A stretch of DNA of 64,000 nucleotides, from the NCBI RefSeq assembly GCF_026242055.1, contig NZ_JAPJDL010000002.1:372001-436000 (forward strand). The letters run 5' to 3'. The position numbers and the translations under genes were made by a program. Under the pieces are notes generated by a model. The model saw nothing but the letters and a program-made list of their open reading frames with translations, ran no database searches and was not told where the DNA came from. Origin of the DNA: Lentzea sp. NEAU-D7. Lineage in GTDB: Bacteria > Actinomycetota > Actinomycetes > Mycobacteriales > Pseudonocardiaceae. This document shows, in pieces, positions 56,745-64,000 of this stretch (position 1 is the first letter of the stretch; each line of letters opens with the position of its first letter).

Positions 56745-58324
56745 TCGGCACCGGGCACCTCGTCCGCCTGGCGTTGCGCCGCGACCGGATCCTGCTGCCG
56801 GTCTGGGTGCTCTTCCTCGTCGGCGTCACCTACTCGACGACGACCGCGCTCGAGGAGCTGTACGCCACGCAGCAGTCCCGCGACCTGCTCGGCGTCACCG
56901 CGAACGCGAACTCCGCCTTCCTGGCGATGCTCGGGCCGCTGCACGACTGGTCGTCGCTGGGCGGCCTGGTGGTGTGGCGCTGGGGCGTCTTCTCCGGACT
57001 GTTCATCGCGATCATGGCCATGCTGGTCGTCACCCGGCACACGCGCGCGGAGGAAGAGGCGGGCCGCACCGAGCTCATCGCCGCCACGGTCGTCGGGCGG
57101 CATGCTCCGCTGGCCGCCGCGGTGGTCGTCGCGGGCGGCACGAGCCTGCTGATCGGGCTGCTGCAGGCGCTCGCGCTGGTCGGCAAGGACCTGGACCCGG
57201 CGGGCGCGTTCGCGTTCGGCCTCTCCACGGCGAGCGTGGGGCTGGTGTTCACGGCCGTCAGCGCGTTCACCGCGCAGCTCTCGGAGAACTCGCGCGTGTC
57301 CAACGCCATCGCGGGAGGGTTCCTCGGCGTCGTCTACCTGCTGCGCGCGGCGGGCGACGCGGCGGGGGAGTCGGGGCCGCAGTGGCTGACCTGGCTCTCG
57401 CCGATCGGCTGGACCGAGCACGTGCGGTCCTTCGGGGACAACAGGTTCTGGGTGCTGCTGCTCCCGCTGGCGGCGTTCGTGCTGCTGACGGGCGTGTCCG
57501 CGTACGTCGTGACCCGCCGCGACGTGGGACTCGGCCTGCTGCCCGCCCGGCTGGGCCCGCCGCAGGGCACGATCGGCGGCCCGTTCGGGCTGGCGTGGCG
57601 GCTGCAGAAGGGCTCGCTGATCGGCTGGTCCCTCGCGTTGTTCGCGGTGGGCGTGATCTACGGCAGCGTCGCGCAGGCCGTCGGGCAGATGGTGGACGAC
57701 AACCCGGCGCTCGGGCAGATCGTCAGCAAGATCGGCGGGGCCGACGCGATGGTCGACGCGTTCTTCGCGACCATCACCCAGCTGCTCGGGCTGATCTCGT
57801 CGATCTACCTGGTGCAGGCGGTCCTGCGGCTGCGATCGGAGGAGACGTCGTTCCGCGCGGAGCCGATCCTCGCCACGCCGGTCTCGCGCTGGGGCTGGGT
57901 GGCCTCGCACGCGGTGTTCGCCCTGGTGGGCGGCGCGGTCGTGCTGGCGGCGTCCGGTCTGGGCCTGGGCCTCGTCTACGGGGCGCAGACGAACGACGTG
58001 GGCACCGTCCTGCCGCAGATGCTCGGCGCGGCTCTGGCCCAGCTCCCGGCCGCCTGGGTGATCGCGGGCGTGGCGCTCGTCCTGTTCGGGTTGTTCCCGC
58101 AGTTCACGGGCGTGAGCTGGGCGGCGGTGTCGGCGGCGCTGGTGCTCACGCTGCTCGGCCCCGCGCTGCAGCTCGACCAGTGGATGATCAACATCTCGCC
58201 GTTCACGCACGTCCCCAAGTACCCGGACATCACCTTCGGGCCGCTCGCGTGGCTCACAGCGGTGGCGGTGGCGCTGGTGGCGGCGGGGTTCGCCGGGTTC
58301 CGCCGGCGCGACCTGACCACGTGA
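56741..58324 (+). CDS. ABC exporter permease (large, two-lobed)
   Basis: A 527-aa membrane protein with about twelve hydrophobic segments arranged as two six-helix lobes, as in polyketide-antibiotic-type ABC permeases ([11 protein letters not shown] in lobe 1; [14 protein letters not shown] in lobe 2). It is coupled to the ATPase. The last 71 bp overlap the 3' end of the opposite-strand MFS gene. Confidence 0.9.
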   Translation: MIGTGHLVRLALRRDRILLPVWVLFLVGVTYSTTTALEELYATQQSRDLLGVTANANSAFLAMLGPLHDWSSLGGLVVWRWGVFSGLFIAIMAMLVVTRHTRAEEEAGRTELIAATVVGRHAPLAAAVVVAGGTSLLIGLLQALALVGKDLDPAGAFAFGLSTASVGLVFTAVSAFTAQLSENSRVSNAIAGGFLGVVYLLRAAGDAAGESGPQWLTWLSPIGWTEHVRSFGDNRFWVLLLPLAAFVLLTGVSAYVVTRRDVGLGLLPARLGPPQGTIGGPFGLAWRLQKGSLIGWSLALFAVGVIYGSVAQAVGQMVDDNPALGQIVSKIGGADAMVDAFFATITQLLGLISSIYLVQAVLRLRSEETSFRAEPILATPVSRWGWVASHAVFALVGGAVVLAASGLGLGLVYGAQTNDVGTVLPQMLGAALAQLPAAWVIAGVALVLFGLFPQFTGVSWAAVSAALVLTLLGPALQLDQWMINISPFTHVPKYPDITFGPLAWLTAVAVALVAAGFAGFRRRDLTT

Positions 58325-59420
58325 CGACCGCGGGCACGGTCACGAGCAGCGCCGCCGGGACGAGGAAGCCCAGCAGCGGATGCGACTGGTAGAGCGGGAC
58401 GAACGCCAGCGGGGCCGCGGCGGCACCCATGAAGCGCAGTGACTGCACGACGCTGACGCTGCCGCCCCTGTTGGCGCTGCCGTTCTGCAGCACCAGCGCG
58501 TTGAGGCTCACCAGCACGCCCTGCGCGGCGGCCCCGGTCAGCGCCCACGCGATGACCGCGACCGCCGCGAACGGCGTCGTGCCCACCGCGGCGACGAGCC
58601 CCGCGCCCAGCGTCGCGCCGACGACGACCGTGGTGGCGGCGCCGAACCTGTCGATGGCCTTGCCGATCTGCCGCGCGGTCAGGAACCCGACGACGCCGAA
58701 GCCGGTGAGCAGCAGGCCGCGCTCACCCGCGCCGAGCCCGAACACGTCGTCCAGCCGGAACGCCACGAGGAACGACAGCCCGCCCAGGCACCCCCAGCAG
58801 ACGAAGGCGATGAGCGCGGGCCGCAGTGTGCTCGGCACGAACGCGCTGCGCAGACTCGCGTCGCGCTCCGGCTCGGCCTCCGTCTGCGGCACGCCCAGGA
58901 CCGCGAGCGCGACGGCGACCACCGCGATGACCACGAACGCGAGCCGCCAGTCGACCTCGGCGGTGAGCCCGCCGACGAGCGGGGCGGACGTCTGCCCGGC
59001 CGCCTGCATCGACCCGAAGAGCCCCAGCGCCCGGCCGAGCTTCTCCCTCGGCGTCGAGGCGGCGATCACCGCCAGCAGCACCGGTGTCGTGAACGAGTTC
59101 GCCGCGCCCTGCAACGCGCGGGAGGCGAGCAGCACCTCGAAGGTCCACGAGCAGGCGGCCAGCACGGACGTCAGGGCGTAGGCGACGTAGGCGATCCGGA
59201 TGGTCCGTTGTGGACCCCAGCGCTGCGCGAGCGTGCCGGAGGCCAGCATCAGCACCGCGAACGGCACGAGGTAGTAGGTGAGAGTCGAGGCGGCGCTGCC
59301 CGCCGACCGCCCGAAGCCGGCGCCGATCTCGGGCAGGATCGAGGTCGTCACGGCGCCGCCGAACGGCCCGATCAAGGCGCCCGCGTACAGCCCGGCGCGT
59401 GCCAACCGTCCCACGGACAC
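58254..59420 (-). CDS. MFS transporter (drug/arabinose-efflux type)
   Basis: A 388-aa major facilitator protein with about twelve membrane segments. L-A-Q-R-W-G-P-Q-R-T-I-R between segments 2 and 3 is a loose version of the MFS motif, and S-R-A-L-Q-G-A-A-N-S follows in segment 4. This fits the YdhP/YnfM-like efflux group. The C-terminal tail ([10 protein letters not shown]) is read through the overlap with the exporter permease, so the true end may be less conserved. Substrate unknown. Confidence 0.85.
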   Translation of the reverse strand: MSVGRLARAGLYAGALIGPFGGAVTTSILPEIGAGFGRSAGSAASTLTYYLVPFAVLMLASGTLAQRWGPQRTIRIAYVAYALTSVLAACSWTFEVLLASRALQGAANSFTTPVLLAVIAASTPREKLGRALGLFGSMQAAGQTSAPLVGGLTAEVDWRLAFVVIAVVAVALAVLGVPQTEAEPERDASLRSAFVPSTLRPALIAFVCWGCLGGLSFLVAFRLDDVFGLGAGERGLLLTGFGVVGFLTARQIGKAIDRFGAATTVVVGATLGAGLVAAVGTTPFAAVAVIAWALTGAAAQGVLVSLNALVLQNGSANRGGSVSVVQSLRFMGAAAAPLAFVPLYQSHPLLGFLVPAALLVTVPAVVTWSGRAGGTRRTPPPPAPPPPL

Positions 59421-59550
59421 CTCCGCCGCTCACCCTGTTGCGGGCAGCGGCGGGAAGCACCGAAAAGTGGTTGTTGTCGCTAAGTTTCTGGCCGCGCGGC
59501 CCGGTGGTGGAGTTCCGCGACGGCCCGACCACTCGGAAGTGTGAAAAGAA

Positions 59551-59580
59551 GCCGCCCCGGTCCACCTGACCCGGGACGGC
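59551..59580 (-). terminator. Intrinsic terminator of the PAC2 gene
   Basis: GCCGCCCCGG and CCGGGACGGC pair with one mismatch, and on the minus strand the hairpin is followed by TTCTTTTC. It lies 22 bp past the PAC2 stop, a standard intrinsic terminator. The rest of the 181-bp gap upstream of the MFS gene shows nothing else. Confidence 0.75.
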
Positions 59581-59601
59581 CCTGACCTGCGTGAAGCAGT
59601 T

Positions 59602-60501
59602 CTAGCGCGGACCGGGCGACGGCCAGCCGGGACCACGGCCCCGGCGGCGGAGATAGCGCTCGAACTCCGCGGCGATGTCGTCACCCGACGCCTCGGTGAT
59701 CTGCAGCTCCGCGTCGCCGCGCTCCTCCAGGGCACGCACGTAGTTGCGCACGTCCTCGTCCTCGTCGGCCATCTCGGAGACCGTGCGCTCCCACTCCTCG
59801 GCCTGCTCCGGCAGCGCGCCGAGCGGGACCTCGATGTCGAGCACCTCCTCGACCCGGTGCAGCAGGGCCAGGGTGGCCTTGGGGGAGGGCGGCTGCGAGA
59901 CGTAGTGCGGCACGGCGGCCCAGAAGGAGATCGCCGGGATGCCCGCCTGCACGCACGCGTCCTGGAACACGCCGACGATGCCGGTCGGGCCCTCGTACTT
60001 CGAGTGCTCCAGGCCGAACTTCTCGGCGGCGTCCGCGTCGTAGGCCGTTCCGGTGACCGGGACCGGACGCGTGTGGGGCGTGTCCATGAGCAGCGCGCCC
60101 AGCGTCACCACGGTCGTCACCCCGAGGGCGTCGATGTGGCCCAGCAGCTCGGCGGCGAACTTGCGCCACCGCATGTTCGGCTCGATGCCGTGCACGAGGA
60201 TCACGTCCACGTCCGAGCCGGGGGGCCTGCACACCGACAGCCGCGTCGTCGGCCAGTCGACCCTGCGGGTGACGCCGTCCACCATGCGGACGCTGGGGCG
60301 CGTCACCTGGAAGTCGTAGTAGTCGTCCGGGTCGATCTCGGCGAGCGGGGTGGCGTCCCAGGTGAGTTGGAGGTGTTCGATCGCGGTGCTCGCGGCGTCG
60401 CCGGCGTCGTTCCACCCTTCGAACGCACAGACCATGATCGGAGCCGTGAGCGGGATGCGCGGGTTCGAGGGGGTCGGGGATTCCTGGGACGGATCGTTCA
60501 C
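59602..60501 (-). CDS. PAC2 family protein (Rv2125-like)
   Basis: A 299-aa PAC2 (proteasome-assembly-chaperone-like) protein. V-C-A-F-E-G-W-N-D-A-G-D-A-A-S at the N-terminus is the family motif; L-V-H-G-I-E-P-N-M-R-W and F-W-A-A-V-P-H-Y-V-S-Q-P-P-S-P-K-A follow. Actinobacterial members such as Rv2125 keep this fold. It is divergent from metH over 48 bp, as in mycobacteria. The function in actinobacteria is not settled. Confidence 0.94.
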   Translation of the reverse strand: MNDPSQESPTPSNPRIPLTAPIMVCAFEGWNDAGDAASTAIEHLQLTWDATPLAEIDPDDYYDFQVTRPSVRMVDGVTRRVDWPTTRLSVCRPPGSDVDVILVHGIEPNMRWRKFAAELLGHIDALGVTTVVTLGALLMDTPHTRPVPVTGTAYDADAAEKFGLEHSKYEGPTGIVGVFQDACVQAGIPAISFWAAVPHYVSQPPSPKATLALLHRVEEVLDIEVPLGALPEQAEEWERTVSEMADEDEDVRNYVRALEERGDAELQITEASGDDIAAEFERYLRRRGRGPGWPSPGPR

Positions 60502-60549
60502 GGCGCCAGACTACGGGTTCGGTCAGTCAACTCATCGTAGGCTTGGCCC

Positions 60550-63500
60550 ATGCGTGATCGCGGAGAGTCGCCGTTGCTGGAAGCGCTGGTGAACCGTGTT
60601 GTCGTCGCTGACGGGGCCATGGGCACGATGCTTCAGTCCGTTGACCTCTCCCTCGACGACTTCAACGGTCTCGAGGGCTGCAACGAGATCCTGAACGTCA
60701 CCCGCCCGGACGTCGTGAAGGCGGTGCACCGCGGTTATCTCGAAGTCGGCTGCGACGCCGTGGAGACGAACACCTTCGGTGCGAATCTCGCGAACCTGGC
60801 CGAGTACGACATTCCGGACCAGATCTTCCACCTGTCCGAGCGCGGTGCCGCTCTGGCGAGAGAGGTGGCGGACGAGTTCGGCACGTCCGCAAACCCCCGG
60901 TTCGTGCTCGGCTCCGTCGGTCCCGGCACGAAGCTGCCGACGCTCGGCCACGCTCCTTATGCGACGTTGCGCGACGCCTACCAGGAGCAGTGCAAGGGCC
61001 TGCTCGTCGGCGGCGTGGACGCGATCATCGTCGAGACCTCGCAGGACCTGCTGCAGACCAAGGCGTCCATCGTCGGTGCCAAGCGCGCGATGACGGCCGA
61101 GGGCCGGTTCGTCCCCATCATCGCCCAGGTGACCGTCGAGACGACCGGCACGATGCTGCTCGGCTCGGAGATCGGCGCCGCGCTGACCGCGCTGGAGCCG
61201 CTGGGCATCGACCTGATCGGGCTGAACTGCGCCACCGGTCCCGCCGAGATGAGCGAGCACCTGCGGACGCTCTCGAAGCACGCGCGCGTCCCGTTGTCGG
61301 TGATGCCGAACGCCGGACTTCCCGAACTGGGCCCGCACGGCGCGGTCTACCCGTTGTCGCCGGAGGAACTGGCCCAGGCGCTGGCGGGGTTCGTCACCGA
61401 GTTCGGCGCGCGGCTCGTGGGCGGCTGCTGCGGCACGACGTCCGAGCACCTGCGCCAGGTGGCCGACGCGGTGCGCGACCTCGGTCCGTCGTCGCGCCGG
61501 CCGCGACCGGAGCCGGGTGTGTCCTCTCTGTACCAGGCCGTGCCGTTCACACAGGACGCCTCGGTGCTGATGATCGGCGAGCGCACGAACGCCAACGGTT
61601 CCAAGGCGTTCCGCGAGGCGATGCTCGCCGGGAAGTGGGAGGACTGCATCGAGATCGCGCGCGACCAGACGCGCGAGGGCGCCCACCTGATCGACCTCTG
61701 CGTCGACTACGTGGGCCGCGACGGCGAGGCGGACATGCGCGCGCTGGCCTCGCGGCTGGCCACCGCGTCGACGTTGCCGGTGATGCTCGACTCCACCGAA
61801 CCGGCGGTGCTGCAGGCCGGTCTGGAGTGCCTCGGCGGACGCAGCGCCGTCAACTCGGTGAACTACGAGGACGGCGACGGCCCGGACTCCCGCTTCCAGA
61901 AGATCATGCGGCTCGTCTCCGAGCACGGCGCGGCGGTCGTGGCGCTGTGCATCGACGAGGAGGGCCAGGCCCGCACGGCCGAGTGGAAGGTCCGCGTCGC
62001 TACCCGGCTGATCGAGGACCTGACGACGAACTGGGGCATGCGGGTCGACGACATCATCGTCGACTGCCTGACGTTCCCGATCTCCACCGGCCAGGAGGAG
62101 GTGCGCCGCGACGCCGTCGAGACGATCGAGGCGATCCGCGAGCTCAAGCGCCGTTATCCGGACGTGCAGACGACTCTGGGCCTGTCGAACGTCTCCTTCG
62201 GACTCAACCCGGCCGCGCGTCAGGTGCTGAACTCCGTGTTCCTGCACGAATGCGTGCAGGCGGGCCTCGACACCGCGATCGTGCACGCCTCCAAGATCGT
62301 GCCGATGGCGCGCATCCCCGACGAGCAGCGCGCGGTGGCGCTGGACCTGGTCTACGACCGCCGCCGCGAGGGCTACGACCCGCTGCAGAAGCTCATGGAG
62401 CTGTTCGAGGGCGTCACCACGAAGTCGAACTCCGCTTCGCGCGCCGAGGAACTGGCCGCGCTGCCGCTGTTCGAACGGCTGCAGCGCCGGATCGTCGACG
62501 GCGAGCGCAACGGCCTGGAAGCCGACCTGGACGCCGCGCTGGACGAGCGGCCCGCGTTGCAGATCATCAACGACACGTTGCTCGCCGGCATGAAGACCGT
62601 GGGCGAACTGTTCGGCTCCGGCCAGATGCAGCTGCCGTTCGTGCTGCAGTCCGCCGAGGTCATGAAGGCCGCCGTCGCCCACCTCGAACCGCACATGGAG
62701 CGGTCCGAGGACGACGCTGCCGGGGGCAAGGGCCGGATCGTGCTCGCCACCGTGAAGGGCGACGTCCACGACATCGGCAAGAACCTCGTCGACATCATCC
62801 TGTCCAACAACGGCTACGAGGTCGTGAACATCGGCATCAAACAGCCGATCAACACGATCCTGGAGGCCGCGGAGGAGCACCGCGCGGACGCGATCGGCAT
62901 GTCCGGCCTGCTGGTCAAGTCGACCGTGATCATGAAGGAGAACCTCGAGGAGATGAACTCCCGGGGTGTCGCCGCGCGGTGGCCGGTGTTGCTGGGCGGC
63001 GCGGCGCTGACGCGCGCGTACGTCGAGAACGACCTGACGGAGATGTACTTCGGCGACGTCCGCTACGCCCGCGACGCGTTCGAGGGGCTCCGGCTGATGG
63101 ACGCGATCATGGCGGCCAAGCGCGGCGAGGCTCCTCTCGTGGACGAGGAGGCGCGAGCCAAGGCGGCGGAGCGCAAGGCCCGTCGCGAACGGTCGCTGCG
63201 CATCGCGGCGGCCCGCAAAGCCGTTGCGGCGGAAGAGGAAGTGGTGTCCGGCCGCTCCGACGTGGCGGCGGACAACCCGATCCCGGTGCCGCCGTTCTGG
63301 GGCAGCCGCGTCGTGAAGGGCATCCCGGTCGCGGACTACTCGGCGTTGCTGGACGAGCGTGCGACGTTCATGGGCCAGTGGGGCCTGAAGGGCGCGCGCG
63401 GCGGCGGCCCGACCTACGAGGAGCTGGTCGAGACCGAGGGCCGCCCGCGCCTGCGGTACTGGATGGAACGCCTTGCCACGGAAGGTGTTCTTGCCCACGC

Positions 63501-64000
63501 CGCCGTCGTCTACGGCTACTTCCCGTGCGTGTCGGAGGGCGAGGACCTGGTGATCCTGGAAGAGCCGTCGGCGGACTCCGCCGAGCGCTTCAGGTTCACC
63601 TTTCCGCGCCAGAAGAGGAATCGCCGTCTCTGCCTGTCCGACTTCTGGCGGGCGCGGGAGGCGGGCGAGGTCGACGTGATCGCGTTCCACCTCGTGACGA
63701 TGGGGCAGCCGATCGCCGACTACGCGGCCGAGCTGTTCGCCAAGAACGCGTATCGTGAGTACCTGGAAGTCCACGGACTGGGGGTCCAGCTCACCGAGGC
63801 GCTGGCCGAGTACTGGCACAAGCGGGTCCGCGAGGAGCTCGTGTGGCCCGCGGGCGGCACCGTCGCCGCCGAGGACCCGGCCGACGTCGAGCAGTACTTC
63901 AAACTCGGCTACCGGGGTGCGCGTTACTCGTTCGGCTACGGCGCCTGCCCCGACATGGAGGACCGCAGGCGCGTCGTCGAGCTGCTCGAGCCGTCGCGCA
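60550..64000 (+). CDS. metH: Cobalamin-dependent methionine synthase MetH (3' end outside window)
   Basis: The frame from ATG 60550 stays open to the right edge, giving 1150 residues. The N-terminal homocysteine-binding domain has V-A-D-G-A-M-G-T-M and zinc-ligand cysteines (G-L-N-C-A-T-G-P and G-G-C-C-G-T-T). The pterin-binding domain (I-G-E-R-T-N-A-N-G-S) follows. The B12 cap and B12 domain follow, with the lower-ligand motif G-D-V-H-D-I-G-K-N-L. The AdoMet-binding reactivation domain (R-G-A-R-Y-S-F-G-Y-G-A-C-P-D) is largely present at the end. It remethylates homocysteine using methyl-tetrahydrofolate. The 48 bp upstream are too short for a cobalamin riboswitch. Confidence 0.97.
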   Translation, partial: MRDRGESPLLEALVNRVVVADGAMGTMLQSVDLSLDDFNGLEGCNEILNVTRPDVVKAVHRGYLEVGCDAVETNTFGANLANLAEYDIPDQIFHLSERGAALAREVADEFGTSANPRFVLGSVGPGTKLPTLGHAPYATLRDAYQEQCKGLLVGGVDAIIVETSQDLLQTKASIVGAKRAMTAEGRFVPIIAQVTVETTGTMLLGSEIGAALTALEPLGIDLIGLNCATGPAEMSEHLRTLSKHARVPLSVMPNAGLPELGPHGAVYPLSPEELAQALAGFVTEFGARLVGGCCGTTSEHLRQVADAVRDLGPSSRRPRPEPGVSSLYQAVPFTQDASVLMIGERTNANGSKAFREAMLAGKWEDCIEIARDQTREGAHLIDLCVDYVGRDGEADMRALASRLATASTLPVMLDSTEPAVLQAGLECLGGRSAVNSVNYEDGDGPDSRFQKIMRLVSEHGAAVVALCIDEEGQARTAEWKVRVATRLIEDLTTNWGMRVDDIIVDCLTFPISTGQEEVRRDAVETIEAIRELKRRYPDVQTTLGLSNVSFGLNPAARQVLNSVFLHECVQAGLDTAIVHASKIVPMARIPDEQRAVALDLVYDRRREGYDPLQKLMELFEGVTTKSNSASRAEELAALPLFERLQRRIVDGERNGLEADLDAALDERPALQIINDTLLAGMKTVGELFGSGQMQLPFVLQSAEVMKAAVAHLEPHMERSEDDAAGGKGRIVLATVKGDVHDIGKNLVDIILSNNGYEVVNIGIKQPINTILEAAEEHRADAIGMSGLLVKSTVIMKENLEEMNSRGVAARWPVLLGGAALTRAYVENDLTEMYFGDVRYARDAFEGLRLMDAIMAAKRGEAPLVDEEARAKAAERKARRERSLRIAAARKAVAAEEEVVSGRSDVAADNPIPVPPFWGSRVVKGIPVADYSALLDERATFMGQWGLKGARGGGPTYEELVETEGRPRLRYWMERLATEGVLAHAAVVYGYFPCVSEGEDLVILEEPSADSAERFRFTFPRQKRNRRLCLSDFWRAREAGEVDVIAFHLVTMGQPIADYAAELFAKNAYREYLEVHGLGVQLTEALAEYWHKRVREELVWPAGGTVAAEDPADVEQYFKLGYRGARYSFGYGACPDMEDRRRVVELLEPSR

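Noticed and set aside
60502..60549. Cobalamin or SAM riboswitch before metH.
   Set aside because: Only 48 bp separate the divergent starts, too short for either riboswitch, and no B12-box-like sequence was seen.
60532..63819. A 1095-codon open frame on the minus strand.
   Set aside because: It is antisense to metH, whose domains and motifs are unmistakable; long antisense frames are a by-product of high GC at third positions.

Overview
The window is one contiguous 64 kb stretch of high-GC actinomycete DNA with strong G/C preference at third codon positions. Several genes point to a Pseudonocardiales-type organism (Lentzea/Saccharothrix/Actinosynnema-like; the genus is inference): MshC of mycothiol synthesis, the mycobacterial-type gene order MoxR - DUF58 - VWA ... 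FabG1 - InhA - coproporphyrin ferrochelatase, the divergent PAC2/metH pair near mshC, a streptogrisin-like protease, and SCO6745-family and Rv0958/Rv0959-like genes. I saw no rRNA, tRNA, CRISPR array, transposase gene or secondary-metabolite core enzyme.

Layout. 1-3.5 kb: end of an aldo/keto reductase, a DrrAB-type exporter with a divergent TetR gene and twin palindromic operators, and a MobA-like nucleotidyltransferase. 3.5-6.5 kb: MoxR-DUF58-VWA operon. 6.5-13.9 kb: a block interposed between that operon and its usual partners, holding a DHFR-like reductase, a TAXI lipoprotein and a two-component system in one operon, a divergent MHS-family carboxylate-type transporter and a large FAD/Fe-S dehydrogenase. 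13.9-16.5 kb: fabG1, inhA and ferrochelatase. 16.6-18.0 kb: a second ABC-2 exporter. 18.0-22.7 kb: two anchored solute-binding proteins, one fused to a VWA domain, plus two hypothetical proteins. 22.9-26.8 kb: a magnesium-chelatase-like AAA/VWA pair followed by a small membrane-protein gene split by a 151-bp inverted-repeat element. 26.8-31.3 kb: DUF4240, SCO6745-family protein, cytochrome oxidase subunit I and an LCAT-like lipase. 31.3-36.0 kb: a caspase-NTPase-TPR protein and an SPFH protein in line with the lipase.

36.2-38.1 kb: mshC and a small conserved protein. 38.2-55 kb is an exported, accessory region: a subtilase, an alpha-lytic/streptogrisin protease, an 1818-aa exported protein with a degenerate SGNH domain interrupted by LamG, and a 2264-aa RHS protein ending in a Hint domain and a C-terminal toxin resembling Ntox21, with an overlapping probable immunity gene. 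55.3-59.4 kb: GbsR/MarR-type regulator, a third ABC exporter and an MFS transporter. 59.6-64 kb: PAC2 protein and metH, which runs off the right edge.

The most promising under-described pieces are the SPFH - caspase/NTPase/TPR - lipase gene line (35266-36039, 31302-35198, 29977-31302), the RHS/Ntox21-like toxin with its neighbour, the long-hairpin element that splits a membrane-protein gene with an ATGA stop/start in its loop, and the orphan binding-protein/VWA pair. All functional statements rest on motif reading by eye; no database search was possible.
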